A stretch of 64,000 nucleotides of DNA, taken from contig NZ_BCTR01000004.1 of NCBI RefSeq assembly GCF_002091475.1, forward strand, positions 1 through 64,000, written 5' to 3'. Made by a program: the position numbers and the translations under genes. This DNA comes from Sphingomonas azotifigens NBRC 15497 (GTDB taxonomy: Bacteria > Pseudomonadota > Alphaproteobacteria > Sphingomonadales > Sphingomonadaceae). Under the pieces are notes generated by a model. That model searched no databases, had not been told where the DNA came from, and worked only from the letters and a program-made list of their open reading frames with translations. Each line of letters opens with the position of its first letter. Position 1 is the first letter of the stretch. This document shows, in pieces, positions 55,391 to 64,000 of the stretch.

Positions 55391-56110
55391 ATGCTTCACG
55401 CCCTCGCCAATCCGGCGCGCTTCCTCAAGATCGCCCGGCCGCTGACGCCGGCCCTGTTCTGGGCAGGCATGGCGCTGACGCTGTTCGGCGCCTGGGCGGG
55501 CCTTACCCAGACGCCCGCCGACTATCTGCAGAAGGATAGCGTCCGCATCCTCTACATCCATGTGCCGACTGCCTGGCTTGGCATGGGCGGGTGGAGCGGG
55601 CTGGCGGCGGCGTGCCTCGCCTATCTGATCTGGCGGCATCCGCTGGCGATCGTCGCTGCCCGCGCGATCGCGCCGGCCGGCGCGGTGTTCGCCGCTCTGT
55701 GCCTGATCACCGGCTCGATCTGGGGGCGCCCGACCTGGGGCACCTGGTGGGAATGGGACGGGCGGCTGACCAGCATGCTACTGCTCTTCTTCGTGTATAT
55801 CGCGTGGATCGCGCTCGCCCGCGCCGATGCCGAGCGAAGCGGCGACGGACGCATTCCGGCGCTGTTCGGCGTCGCGGGAACGGTGCTATTGCCTATCATT
55901 CGCTATTCGGTGGTGTGGTGGAACACGCTGCACCAGGGCGAGAGCATCGGACTTACCCGCAGCAGCATCGATGCCTCGATGCTCTGGCCGCTATGGTTCA
56001 CGCTTTCCGGCTTCAGCCTGTTGTTCGGCGCGATCGTGCTGATGCGGATGCGGGCGCTGCTCGCCCAGCAGAAGGTCGAGACTCGGCTTCGGCGGAGGGC
56101 GGCGCAATGA
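55391..56110 (+). CDS. ccmC: heme ABC transporter permease/handling protein CcmC
   Basis: A 239-residue inner-membrane protein with six predicted helices. The heme-handling loop WGTWWEWD (116-123) and two conserved His, His57 in HVPTAW and His181 in NTLHQGES, are present. It loads heme onto CcmE in the periplasm. ATG 55391 is preferred over GTG 55385. The stop overlaps ccmD (ATGA). ccmA and ccmB are not upstream, so they must lie elsewhere. Confidence 0.96.
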   Translation: MLHALANPARFLKIARPLTPALFWAGMALTLFGAWAGLTQTPADYLQKDSVRILYIHVPTAWLGMGGWSGLAAACLAYLIWRHPLAIVAARAIAPAGAVFAALCLITGSIWGRPTWGTWWEWDGRLTSMLLLFFVYIAWIALARADAERSGDGRIPALFGVAGTVLLPIIRYSVVWWNTLHQGESIGLTRSSIDASMLWPLWFTLSGFSLLFGAIVLMRMRALLAQQKVETRLRRRAAQ

Positions 56111-56238
56111 ACCATTGGTGGTTCGTGACGGCTGCCTATGTGGTGGCGGCAATCGGCACGGGTGGTCTTGCAGCCGCCAGCTGGCGGGCGATGCGTCGTG
56201 CCGAAGCGGCGGCCGAAGCGCTGGGGCGGCGGCGGTGA
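56107..56238 (+). CDS. ccmD: heme exporter protein CcmD
   Basis: A 43-residue single-helix membrane protein (MNHWWFVTAAYVVAAIGTG, then an Arg/Ala-rich tail). The size, position and aromatic N-terminus identify CcmD, which helps release holo-CcmE. It overlaps ccmC (ATGA) and ccmE (GTGA), each by 4 bp. Confidence 0.88.
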   Translation: MNHWWFVTAAYVVAAIGTGGLAAASWRAMRRAEAAAEALGRRR

Positions 56239-56669
56239 AGGCCAAGCATCAACGGCTGACGCTCGCCTTGCTGGCGGTGGCGGCGATCCTTGGCGCGGCG
56301 CTGCTGGCGCTCTCCGCCCTCAAGGACCAGGCGGCGTTCTTCTATGCCCCCGGCGACGTGGCGGGCAGGCCGTTGCCGGTCGGCAAGGCGGTGCGGCTGG
56401 GCGGGATGGTCGAGAAGGGCTCGCTCGTCCGCGCGCAAGACGGCGTGTCGATCGCCTTCAAGGTTACCGATGGAAAGGATGTGGTGCCGGTGCGCTTCCG
56501 CGGCGTGACGCCGGACCTGTTCCGCGAAGGGTCGGGCGTGGTCGCCGAGGGGCAGTTCCAGCCCGATGGCAGCTTCACTGCCGACAATCTGCTCGCCAAG
56601 CACGACGAGCGCTACATGCCGCCCCAGATGGCGGGGAAGATGCACAAGAGCGAGTCGCTGGAGCAATGA
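56235..56669 (+). CDS. ccmE: cytochrome c maturation protein CcmE
   Basis: A 144-residue periplasmic heme chaperone. One N-terminal helix (about 8-29) precedes an OB-fold beta-barrel; His123 in LAKHDERYMPP binds heme covalently and Tyr127 serves as axial ligand. The start is GTG 56235 inside the ccmD stop. Its own stop overlaps ccmF (ATGA). Confidence 0.95.
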   Translation: MKAKHQRLTLALLAVAAILGAALLALSALKDQAAFFYAPGDVAGRPLPVGKAVRLGGMVEKGSLVRAQDGVSIAFKVTDGKDVVPVRFRGVTPDLFREGSGVVAEGQFQPDGSFTADNLLAKHDERYMPPQMAGKMHKSESLEQ

Positions 56670-58594
56670 TCGCCGAAGCCGGGCTCGCGGCGCTGTGGCT
56701 CGCCACCGCCTTTGCCATCGCGCAGCTGATGCTCGGCGCCGCCGCGGCGCGCGCTGTCGATCCGGTGGTATTGCTGCCCGGCGTGCGCAGGATCGCGCTG
56801 GTCCAGGCGCTGTTCGCACTGCTCGCCTTCCTGATTCTGATCTGGCTGTTCGTCACCTCGGACATGTCGGTGCTGCTGGTGGCGGAGAACAGCCATTCGC
56901 AGAAGCCGATGCTCTACAAGGTCGCCGGCGCCTGGGGTAACCATGAGGGCTCGATGCTGCTCTGGGTGACCGTGCTGGCGGTCGCCGGGGCGGGCGTCGC
57001 GCTGTTCGAGCGACGGCTGGTGGCGGAGACGCTATCGGCGACGCTGGCCGCACAGGCTGCGATCGCGATCGGCTTCTATGCCTTCCTCGCCTTCGCCTCG
57101 AACCCCTTTGCGCGGCTCAACCCCGCGCCGGCGGACGGACAGGGGCTCAACCCGCTGCTGCAGGACCCCGGCCTCGCCTTCCATCCGCCGACGCTCTACC
57201 TCGGCTATGTCGGCCTCTCGGTGGCGTTCAGCTTCGCCGTCGCGGCGCTCTTGATGCGCGATGTCGGCCCGGCCTTTGCCAAGGCGATGCGGCCCTGGGT
57301 GCTGGCTGCCTGGATCTTCCTGACGATCGGCATCACCGCCGGCAGCTACTGGGCCTATTATGAACTCGGCTGGGGCGGCTGGTGGTTCTGGGACCCGGTG
57401 GAGAACGCCTCGCTGATGCCCTGGCTGGCAGCGACCGCGCTGCTCCATTCGGTCAACGTGCTGGCGACCCGCGACGGCTTGCGCGCCTGGACGCTGATGC
57501 TGGCCGTGGTCGCCTTTTCGATGTCGATGGTCGGGACCTTCCTGGTCCGCTCGGGCATCCTGGTCAGCGTCCATGCCTTTGCGGTGGACCCGACGCGCGG
57601 CAGCTTCCTGCTCGCGCTGCTGGGCCTCTATATCGGCGGCGCGCTGGCGCTGTTCGGCGCGCGGGTCGGCACGGTGACGCAGGGTGCGACCTTCCAGCTG
57701 GTCAGCCGCGAGGCGGCGCTGGTGCTCAACAACCTGCTGCTCAGCGTGATTCTGGGCGTGGTGCTGATCGGCACGCTCTACCCGCTGGTGGCGCAGGCGA
57801 TGGGCGTGCAGCTCTCGATCGGCGCACCCTTCTTCGAGAAGACGGCGGTGCCGATCGCACTGTTCCTGGTCGCAGGCACGGCGGCGGGGCCGCTGCTGCG
57901 CTGGCGCAAGGACTCGGCGCAGGCGCTGCTCAGCCGCCTCACCATTCCTGTGGCGATCACCGGCGTGACCTTTGCGCTGTTCTTCGCGATGACCGGCTTC
58001 GCCTCGCCGATTGCGGTGCTGGTGCTGGCGCTCGCCTTCGGGCTGGCCGCCGCGAGCATCGCGCCCTTGTGGAAGCGCAAGCTGCGCCGCACCCCGCTGC
58101 CGATCTACGGCATGGTCGTCGCGCATCTTGGCATCGCGGTGAGCCTGGCCGGCATGGCGGCGGATACGCTGTTCAAGCAGGAGCGGCTGGCGGCGGTGGC
58201 GATCGGCGACAACCTCGCCGTCGGCCCCTTCAAGGTGACCCTGGCCGAGGTCCGCCCCACGGTCGGCCCGAACTGGTCGGCGATGGAAGCGCGGCTGCAG
58301 GTCCAGCGCGGGGCCGGTGCGCCGTTCGAGCTGCTCCCCCAGCAACGCTTCTTCGCCAATCCGCCGACCAACACCAGCGAGACCGCGATCGCGACGCTGT
58401 GGGACGGGCAGGTCTACACCGTACTCGGCGCCTCGGATGCGTCGGGGCGCTGGCAACTGCGCCTGTGGTGGAAGCCTTTCGTCACGCTGATCTGGGCGGG
58501 CGGCGGGCTGATCGCGCTCGGCGGCATGCTTTCGCTGCTCGGCCGGGTGCTGCGGGGCCGCCGCGATGCGCGGGCGCAGGAGGAATGGGCATGA
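56666..58594 (+). CDS. ccmF: heme lyase CcmF
   Basis: A 642-residue polytopic membrane protein with about 13 to 15 helices. The tryptophan-rich WWD loop (GWGGWWFWDPVENASLMPW) is near residue 234. It transfers heme from CcmE to apocytochrome c with CcmH. It starts at ATG 56666 within the ccmE stop; an antisense-like longer frame upstream is rejected. The end overlaps ccmG by 4 bp. Confidence 0.96.
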   Translation: MIAEAGLAALWLATAFAIAQLMLGAAAARAVDPVVLLPGVRRIALVQALFALLAFLILIWLFVTSDMSVLLVAENSHSQKPMLYKVAGAWGNHEGSMLLWVTVLAVAGAGVALFERRLVAETLSATLAAQAAIAIGFYAFLAFASNPFARLNPAPADGQGLNPLLQDPGLAFHPPTLYLGYVGLSVAFSFAVAALLMRDVGPAFAKAMRPWVLAAWIFLTIGITAGSYWAYYELGWGGWWFWDPVENASLMPWLAATALLHSVNVLATRDGLRAWTLMLAVVAFSMSMVGTFLVRSGILVSVHAFAVDPTRGSFLLALLGLYIGGALALFGARVGTVTQGATFQLVSREAALVLNNLLLSVILGVVLIGTLYPLVAQAMGVQLSIGAPFFEKTAVPIALFLVAGTAAGPLLRWRKDSAQALLSRLTIPVAITGVTFALFFAMTGFASPIAVLVLALAFGLAAASIAPLWKRKLRRTPLPIYGMVVAHLGIAVSLAGMAADTLFKQERLAAVAIGDNLAVGPFKVTLAEVRPTVGPNWSAMEARLQVQRGAGAPFELLPQQRFFANPPTNTSETAIATLWDGQVYTVLGASDASGRWQLRLWWKPFVTLIWAGGGLIALGGMLSLLGRVLRGRRDARAQEEWA

Positions 58595-59118
58595 AGAAGC
58601 TGCTGATCTGGCTGCCGCTCGCGCTGTTCCTGCTCGTCTTCGCGCTGGTGGTGAACGGCATGATCGAGCCAAGCGACCGGCTCGTCCGCTCGGCGATGGT
58701 CGGCAAGCCCCTGCCGGACCTGCGCCTTTCCCCGATCCTCGCCGACAAGCCCGGCATTGACACCAGCGACTGGCCCAAGGGCAAGCCGCGGCTGCTCAAC
58801 GTGTTCGCCAGCTGGTGCATCCCCTGCGTCGCCGAGGCGCCGCAACTGCTCAAGCTCCGCAAGGCTGGCGCCGAGATCGACGCAATTGCCGTGCGCGATT
58901 CTACGCCCGATGTGCAGGCGTTCCTCGCGCGCAACGGCGATCCCTATAGCCGGATCGGCGACGATCATGCGATGCGCGCGCAGCTGGCGCTCGGCTCGTC
59001 CGGCGTGCCCGAGACCTTCGTGATCGATTCCCGCGGCGTGATCGTCGACCAGCATATCGGCGACGTTCGTGCCGAGGACGTGCCGAAGCTGCTTGCCGCG
59101 CTGGAGAAGGCAAAGTGA
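58591..59118 (+). CDS. ccmG: thiol:disulfide interchange protein DsbE/CcmG
   Basis: A 175-residue membrane-anchored thioredoxin-fold protein: one N-terminal helix (4-24) and the active site WCIPC, Cys76 and Cys79. GVPETFVID carries the cis-Pro. It keeps apocytochrome c cysteines reduced for heme attachment. AGGAGG six bases before ATG 58591 sets the start; the ATG overlaps the ccmF stop. Confidence 0.95.
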   Translation: MKKLLIWLPLALFLLVFALVVNGMIEPSDRLVRSAMVGKPLPDLRLSPILADKPGIDTSDWPKGKPRLLNVFASWCIPCVAEAPQLLKLRKAGAEIDAIAVRDSTPDVQAFLARNGDPYSRIGDDHAMRAQLALGSSGVPETFVIDSRGVIVDQHIGDVRAEDVPKLLAALEKAK

Positions 59119-59522
59119 GGCGCGCGGTCGCCGTCTTCGCGCTGTTGCTGGCCGGTAGCGCGCAGGCGGATTCCAGCGTGCCGCCATCCCCGCTCGCCTA
59201 CACCCAACTGGCGGATCCCGATCAGGAAGCGCAGGCCAAGGCGCTGATGGAGACGCTGCGTTGCCTCGTCTGCCAGGGCCAGAGCATCGCCGACAGCGAC
59301 GCAGACATGGCGGGCGAGATGCGCGCGCTGGTCCGCCAGCGGATCTCGGCAGGCGAGCGGCCCGAGCAGGTCCGTAGCTGGCTGGTGGAGCGCTATGGCG
59401 ACTATGTCACCTATGACCCGCCGCTCAGCTGGGTGACCGCGCCCTTGTGGATCGCGCCGCTGGTGCTGCTTGGCATCGGGCTGCTGATCGCGCGCCGCCT
59501 GTTTAAGGGGAAGGCCGCATGA
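59115..59522 (+). CDS. ccmH: cytochrome c-type biogenesis protein CcmH
   Basis: A 135-residue exported protein with a signal peptide (to about 18), the redox motif LRCLVCQGQ (Cys50, Cys53) and one C-terminal membrane helix (about 107-125). It is part of the heme lyase complex. The GTG start lies in the ccmG stop (GTGA), and the stop overlaps the next ATG. Confidence 0.95.
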   Translation: MRRAVAVFALLLAGSAQADSSVPPSPLAYTQLADPDQEAQAKALMETLRCLVCQGQSIADSDADMAGEMRALVRQRISAGERPEQVRSWLVERYGDYVTYDPPLSWVTAPLWIAPLVLLGIGLLIARRLFKGKAA

Positions 59523-60172
59523 TGGGCTGGGTGGTCTTCGGCGCCTTTGCGCTGCTGATACTTGCGCTATTGCTACTCATTCGCTTCCCAAGGCGGCTTT
59601 GGACGCTGCCGGCAATGGCGATCATGCTCGCCGGTGCCGGCTATGCGTGGCAGGGACAGCCTGTGCTGCCGGACCATCCGGTGGAAGGCGTCGCCAACGT
59701 CCGTCCGCTCGATCCGGACCTGATCGCGGTACGGGAGGGGCTCTTCGGTCGCTTCAACTTCGACTACAGCTATTTCATGGCCGCCGATGCGATGACGCGT
59801 GCCGGCGCTCCCCAGCTTGCCGCGACCGTGATGCTGGGAGCGGTGCGCAAGGCGCCCGGCGATCCGGGACTATGGGCGGGGCTGGGTCTTGCGATGGCAG
59901 AGCATGACGGCGATCAGCTCTCGCCGGCGGCGCGCTACGCCTTCGCCAAGGCGGCGGAGTTGAACCCGAACCATCCGGGGCCGCCCTTCTACCAAGGCAT
60001 CGTGTTGGCGCGGTCGGGTGATCTCGATGCGGCGCGTCGCGAATGGGGCAAGGCGCTGCAGCTGCTGCCCAAGGATGCGAGCTATCGCGACGACCTGGTC
60101 AAGGTGATGCTCAAGCTCGATCCGGGGCTGGCCGAAGCGGCGCGACAGATGCCCGCCGCTCCGGCCAAGTAA
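59519..60172 (+). CDS. CcmI/CycH-like TPR protein of cytochrome c maturation
   Basis: A 217-residue protein: two N-terminal membrane helices (residues 3-22 and 29-46) and a TPR-like helical repeat region from about 85 to 200 (AATVMLGAVRKAPGDPGLWAGLGLA and RYAFAKAAELNPNHP in short form). This fits the CcmI/CycH protein that holds apocytochrome c for the heme lyase. It is the last gene of the ccm run, overlapping ccmH by 4 bp. Confidence 0.85.
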   Translation: MMGWVVFGAFALLILALLLLIRFPRRLWTLPAMAIMLAGAGYAWQGQPVLPDHPVEGVANVRPLDPDLIAVREGLFGRFNFDYSYFMAADAMTRAGAPQLAATVMLGAVRKAPGDPGLWAGLGLAMAEHDGDQLSPAARYAFAKAAELNPNHPGPPFYQGIVLARSGDLDAARREWGKALQLLPKDASYRDDLVKVMLKLDPGLAEAARQMPAAPAK

Positions 60173-60176
60173 CCGC

Positions 60177-61283
60177 TCAGCCTGCCCAGGCTTCAAACGG
60201 CAGATCGAGCGCGTCGGCCACCGCCTGGTGGCGGATCTTGCCGCCCGAGACGTTGAGGCCGTTGGCGAGGTGGCGGTCGGCCCGCATCGCCGCTTCCGCG
60301 CCGTGATTGGCCAGCTTCAGCACGAACGGCAGCGTCGCGTTGTTGAGCGCGAAGGCCGAGGTACGGGCAACCGCGCCAGGCATGTTGGCGACGCAATAAT
60401 GGATCACGCCGTCGATCTCGAAGACGGGATCGTCATGGGTGGTCGCACGGCTGGTCTCGAAGCAGCCGCCCTGGTCGATCGCGATATCGACCAGCACCGA
60501 GCCGCGCATCATCGTCTTGAGCATGTCGCGGGTGACGAGCTTCGGCGCCGCCGCGCCCGGCACCAGCACCGCGCCGATCACCACCTGCGAGGTGCGGACC
60601 GCCTCTGCAATGGCGGCCTTGCTGGCATAGGCGGTCTTGATCTGGCTGCCGAAATGCATGTCGAGCTCGGCCAGGCGCTCGTTGTTGATGTCGTAGATGG
60701 TCACATCGGCGCGCTGGCCGGTCGCCATCTGCGCGGCATTGATGCCCGAGACGCCACCGCCGAGGATCGCGACCTTGCACGGCGCCACGCCCGGCACGCC
60801 GCCGAGCAGCTCGCCGCGACCGCCCTGTTCCTTCTCGAGATAGTGCGAGGCGACCTGGACCGACATGCGGCCGGCGACTTCGCTCATCGGCTTGAGCAGG
60901 GGGAGGGCGCCCGAGTTGGAGGTCACCGTCTCATAGGCGATGCAGGTCGCGCCCGAGGCGATCAGCCCCTCGGCCTGCGGCTTGTCGGCGGCGAGGTGAA
61001 GATAGGTGAACAGCAGGTGGCGCGGCTCGAGCAGCGCGATTTCCTGCGCCTGCGGCTCCTTCACCTTCACGATCATGTCCGACTGGGCGAACACCGTCTT
61101 GGCATCGGGCGCGATCTGCGCGCCGACCGCGGTATAGGCCGCATCGTCGAAATCGATGCCCATGCCGGCCTGCGTCTCGACCAGCACGCTGTGCCCGGCA
61201 TGCACCAGCTCGGCCACCGAGGCAGGGGTCAGGCCGACGCGGTATTCGTGATTCTTGATTTCCTTGGGAACGCCGATGCGCAT
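60177..61283 (-). CDS. ald: alanine dehydrogenase
   Basis: A 368-residue NAD-dependent alanine dehydrogenase, converting alanine to pyruvate and ammonia. Features: [20 protein letters not shown] at the start, VKVKEPQ and THL-type HLAADK in the active site, [22 protein letters not shown] as the NAD site, and [17 protein letters not shown] 61283 follows AGGAGAG by 6 bases. It diverges from an Lrp-type regulator with 134 bp between the starts. Confidence 0.96.
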   Translation of the reverse strand: MRIGVPKEIKNHEYRVGLTPASVAELVHAGHSVLVETQAGMGIDFDDAAYTAVGAQIAPDAKTVFAQSDMIVKVKEPQAQEIALLEPRHLLFTYLHLAADKPQAEGLIASGATCIAYETVTSNSGALPLLKPMSEVAGRMSVQVASHYLEKEQGGRGELLGGVPGVAPCKVAILGGGVSGINAAQMATGQRADVTIYDINNERLAELDMHFGSQIKTAYASKAAIAEAVRTSQVVIGAVLVPGAAAPKLVTRDMLKTMMRGSVLVDIAIDQGGCFETSRATTHDDPVFEIDGVIHYCVANMPGAVARTSAFALNNATLPFVLKLANHGAEAAMRADRHLANGLNVSGGKIRHQAVADALDLPFEAWAG

Positions 61284-61417
61284 GGGAACTCTCCTGATGT
61301 TGATGCTGCTTTTTATCGCAGATGAGGGGCGCAAATCCCTGCAAAGCGCATGGGCGCGAGCGCGCGTCTATGCATGTATCTTGCGCGTGTGGGCATGTTG
61401 CGCGCATTTTATGCGAT

Positions 61418-61888
61418 ATGGATCGAATCGACACAGCAATTCTCAAGCTGCTCGCGGCGGACGCGCGTGCGCCGGTCAGCCAGGTGGCAGCGGCGGTGGG
61501 GCTGTCGCAATCCGCCTGCACCCGACGCATCCAGGCGCTGGAGGCGAACCGCCTGCTGCGCGGCTATGGCGCGCGGCTGGACCATCGTCGCCTGGGCTTC
61601 CGCGTCACCGCCCTGGTCGACATTACCCTCGGCACGCAGGTGGAGGAGGATCTCGCCCAGTTCGAGGCGGCGGTGGGGAAGATCGACGGGGTGGTCGAAT
61701 GCGCGCTGGTCTCGGGCGGGCAGGATTACCGGCTGAAGATCCTGTGTCGCGATCTTGACGATTATGAGCGGCTGCACCGGGAACATCTCGGCCGATTGCC
61801 CGGCGTCGTGACGATCAACAGCAGCTTCGTGCTCCGCGAGGTGCCGACGCGCGGCGAGGGCGACGCCTTGTTCGGCGGCCCGCGATGA
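61418..61888 (+). CDS. Lrp/AsnC family transcriptional regulator
   Basis: A 156-residue Lrp/AsnC regulator: N-terminal helix-turn-helix (residues 1-55, [31 protein letters not shown]) and a C-terminal RAM domain (about 65-150, [17 protein letters not shown]). ATG 61418 gives the normal length. Divergence from ald suggests it activates ald in response to an amino acid. The gap has the repeated element GCATGT-TGCGCG (near 61370-61405), a possible binding site. Confidence 0.92.
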   Translation: MDRIDTAILKLLAADARAPVSQVAAAVGLSQSACTRRIQALEANRLLRGYGARLDHRRLGFRVTALVDITLGTQVEEDLAQFEAAVGKIDGVVECALVSGGQDYRLKILCRDLDDYERLHREHLGRLPGVVTINSSFVLREVPTRGEGDALFGGPR

Positions 61889-62054
61889 CTATCTTCGCCA
61901 TTCCGGAACGGTCCGCGCGCTGGCGCGTCTAGCCGCCTGGACACGCTTGTTGATAGGGCATGTTGCACATGCTAACGGCCCGCATCCTGATGATGACGAG
62001 AACACAGGTCACTATGGCCAGGTCGGTTCGCACCTCTCAGCGTCAGTCGCAACG

Positions 62055-63986
62055 GTGAACACCGCCGCGACCGGAGACGCTGCCGCGCTCCTCCCCGATT
62101 CGGAACCGCATGGTGCCCATGGCCACGGCCAGGACCCCACATGGAAGCTCGCGCTCGGTGCCATCGGCATCGTGTTCGGCGACATCGGTACCAGCCCGCT
62201 CTACGCGTTCCGCGAAACCTTCGCCAACGAGCATCACGAACTGCCGCTCGATACGCCGCACGTGCTGGGCGCGATCAGCCTGATGTTCTGGTCGATGATG
62301 GTCGTGGTGACGCTGAAATACGTCACCATCATCATGCGCGCGGACAACAAGGGCGAGGGCGGCAGCCTGGCGCTGCTGGCGCTGATCTCCGGCCGGGGCG
62401 GCCAGCGCCGCTGGACCCAGGGCATCGTGCTGCTCGGCGTGTTCGCCACCGCCTTGTTCTACGGCGATTCGATGATCACCCCAGCCGTCTCGGTGCTGTC
62501 GGCGGTCGAGGGTCTTGCCGTGGCGGCGCCCGGCTTCCACCGGCTGGTGGTGCCGATCGCGGTGGTGATCCTGGTCATGCTGTTCTCGATCCAGCGCACC
62601 GGCACCTCGCGAGTCGGCACGTTCTTTGGGCCGGTGATGATGGTCTATTTCCTCGTCATCGCGACGCTGGGCGTGTTCAGCCTGGTTCAGACGCCGTACG
62701 TCCTGCAGGCGCTGTCGCCGCACCATGCGGTCCATTTCTTCATGCTCGATCCGCTGCGCGCCTTCCTGGCGCTGGGTTCAATCGTGCTGGCGGTGACCGG
62801 TGCCGAAGCGCTCTACGCCGATATGGGCCATTTCGGCCGCAATCCGATCCGCATCTCGTGGCTGTGGTTCGTACTGCCGGCGCTGATGATGAACTATATG
62901 GGGCAGGGCGCGCTGTTGATCCGCGACGCCGAGGCACTGCGCAGCCCCTTCTACTTGCTTGCGCCCGAAGCGTTGCGGCTGCCGCTGGTGTTCGTCGCCA
63001 CCGCCGCCGCGATCATCGCCAGCCAGGCGGTAATCTCCGGCGCCTTCTCGGTTACCCAGCAGGCGATCCAGCTCGGCTTCGTGCCGCGCCTGCGCATCGA
63101 CCATACCAGCGCAGCGACGGCGGGGCAGATCTACATCCCGGTGATAAACTGGGCGCTGATGCTGATGGTGATCCTGCTGGTGCTCACCTTCCAGACGTCG
63201 TCCAATCTTACCGCAGCCTATGGCATCGCCGTCACCGGCGCGATGCTGATCGACAATTGCCTGCTGGCGGTGGTGCTGTTCAACCTGTGGCACTGGAAGA
63301 AGCGCTATGCGATCCCGCTGCTGATGGTCTTCTTCCTGGTCGACTTCGCCTATTTCACCGCAAACCTCACCAAGGTGCCCGATGGCGGCTGGTTCCCGCT
63401 GATGGTCGGCTTCATCGTCTTCACGCTGCTGACCACCTGGGCGAAGGGCCGCAAGCTGATGATCGCGCGGCTGCGCGAAAGCGCGATGCCGATCCAGATC
63501 TTCATCGAATCGGCCGCCAACGCCGCCACCCGCGTGCGCGGCACGGCGGTGTTCATGACCTCGACGCCGGACGGCGTGCCGCACGCGCTGCTCCACAACC
63601 TCAAGCACAACAAGGTGCTGCACGACCGGGTGATCCTGCTGACCGTCAAGATCAGCGACGTGCCCTATGTCCCGGAGGACAAGCGGTTGGTGGTGGAGGA
63701 CCTCGGCAAGGGCTTCCACCGCATGATCCTCTATTACGGCTTCATGCAGGAGGCCGACGTGCCGGCGGCGCTCAAGTCGGTCGATGCCTGCGGGGCGGCG
63801 TTCAAGATGATGGAAACCAGCTTCTTCCTCGCGCGCCAGACCCTGCTGCCGTCCTCCCGGCCGGGAATGATGATCTGGCGCGAGAAGCTGTTCGCCTGGA
63901 TGCTGCGCAACGCCGAAAGCGCGATGGAGTTTTTCCGCCTTCCCACCAATCGCGTGGTCGAATTGGGCAGCCAGGTGGAGATTTGA
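62055..63986 (+). CDS. kup: Kup family potassium uptake permease
   Basis: A 643-residue K+ transporter of the Kup/HAK family with about 12 helices: [19 protein letters not shown] at helix 1, [37 protein letters not shown], and [15 protein letters not shown] hydrophilic C-terminal domain (about 460-643) follows. GTG 62055 gives a typical length and a His/Gly-rich N-terminus before the first helix. TTG 61947 is an alternative, adding 36 residues without homology. Neither has a strong ribosome site. The gene ends 14 bp before the window end. Confidence 0.93.
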   Translation: MNTAATGDAAALLPDSEPHGAHGHGQDPTWKLALGAIGIVFGDIGTSPLYAFRETFANEHHELPLDTPHVLGAISLMFWSMMVVVTLKYVTIIMRADNKGEGGSLALLALISGRGGQRRWTQGIVLLGVFATALFYGDSMITPAVSVLSAVEGLAVAAPGFHRLVVPIAVVILVMLFSIQRTGTSRVGTFFGPVMMVYFLVIATLGVFSLVQTPYVLQALSPHHAVHFFMLDPLRAFLALGSIVLAVTGAEALYADMGHFGRNPIRISWLWFVLPALMMNYMGQGALLIRDAEALRSPFYLLAPEALRLPLVFVATAAAIIASQAVISGAFSVTQQAIQLGFVPRLRIDHTSAATAGQIYIPVINWALMLMVILLVLTFQTSSNLTAAYGIAVTGAMLIDNCLLAVVLFNLWHWKKRYAIPLLMVFFLVDFAYFTANLTKVPDGGWFPLMVGFIVFTLLTTWAKGRKLMIARLRESAMPIQIFIESAANAATRVRGTAVFMTSTPDGVPHALLHNLKHNKVLHDRVILLTVKISDVPYVPEDKRLVVEDLGKGFHRMILYYGFMQEADVPAALKSVDACGAAFKMMETSFFLARQTLLPSSRPGMMIWREKLFAWMLRNAESAMEFFRLPTNRVVELGSQVEI

Positions 63987-64000
63987 GCGGAGCGCCGGCA

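Overview
The window is high-GC DNA from an alphaproteobacterium, most probably Sphingomonas or a close relative (Sphingomonadaceae). The evidence is inferential: several TonB-dependent receptors, a PEPxxWA-type C-terminal anchor, the clpP-clpX and lon-hupB pairs, cytochrome c maturation genes, and very GC-rich codon use that leaves long open frames on the antisense strand. No replication origin, phage, CRISPR array or complete insertion sequence was seen.

Layout. (1) 82-6222 is a run of three exported glycosidases (GH35-like, GH31 with a PA14 insert, GH29). Together they could strip Fuc-Gal-Xyl side chains such as those of xyloglucan. (2) 6510-13976 holds valine/branched-chain catabolism: LysR regulator, mmsA, acyl-CoA dehydrogenase, HIBYL-CoA hydrolase, enoyl-CoA hydratase and mmsB. 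It is interrupted by three copies of a 94-95 bp twin-hairpin repeat, two of which tightly bracket a GIY-YIG nuclease gene. (3) 13969-24371 starts with a dienelactone hydrolase and a small hypothetical gene, then a second glycan locus: GH144 lipoprotein, TonB receptor, LacI regulator with a perfect 16-bp operator, GH3 and a GPH-type sugar symporter. GH144 plus GH3 suggests beta-1,2-glucan. (4) 24440-30896 is a stress and miscellaneous segment: UBP zinc finger, DoxX, two OsmC proteins, outer-membrane protein, PEP-anchor protein, NTF2-like protein, LysR, pirin. (5) 31046-36991 is a carbohydrate locus with two multidomain fusions, glycosyltransferase-UDP-galactopyranose mutase and GH1-RmlD-like reductase, flanking a cytosolic GH5-like enzyme. 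It is the best candidate here for an undescribed pathway. (6) 37080-45733 has clpP, clpX, a decayed GNAT gene, a secreted protein, an ICMT-like methyltransferase, an M1 peptidase, lon with a sigma-32-like promoter, hupB and tRNA-Val. (7) 45854-54327 has a lipoprotein, a 560-aa predicted beta-helix lipoprotein with a TonB receptor, a prolyl-4-hydroxylase-like enzyme, a degenerate GspE-like protein, tRNA-His and a leucine dehydrogenase-like gene. (8) 54513-60172 has a GDT1-family cation transporter under a yybP-ykoY manganese riboswitch, then ccmC-D-E-F-G-H plus a TPR gene, nearly all overlapping by 4 bp. (9) 60177-63986 has alanine dehydrogenase with a divergent Lrp regulator, then kup.

Starts were chosen from Shine-Dalgarno sites, overlaps and family length; several differ from the longest open frame. 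Functional names rest on motif recognition by eye, without database searches.
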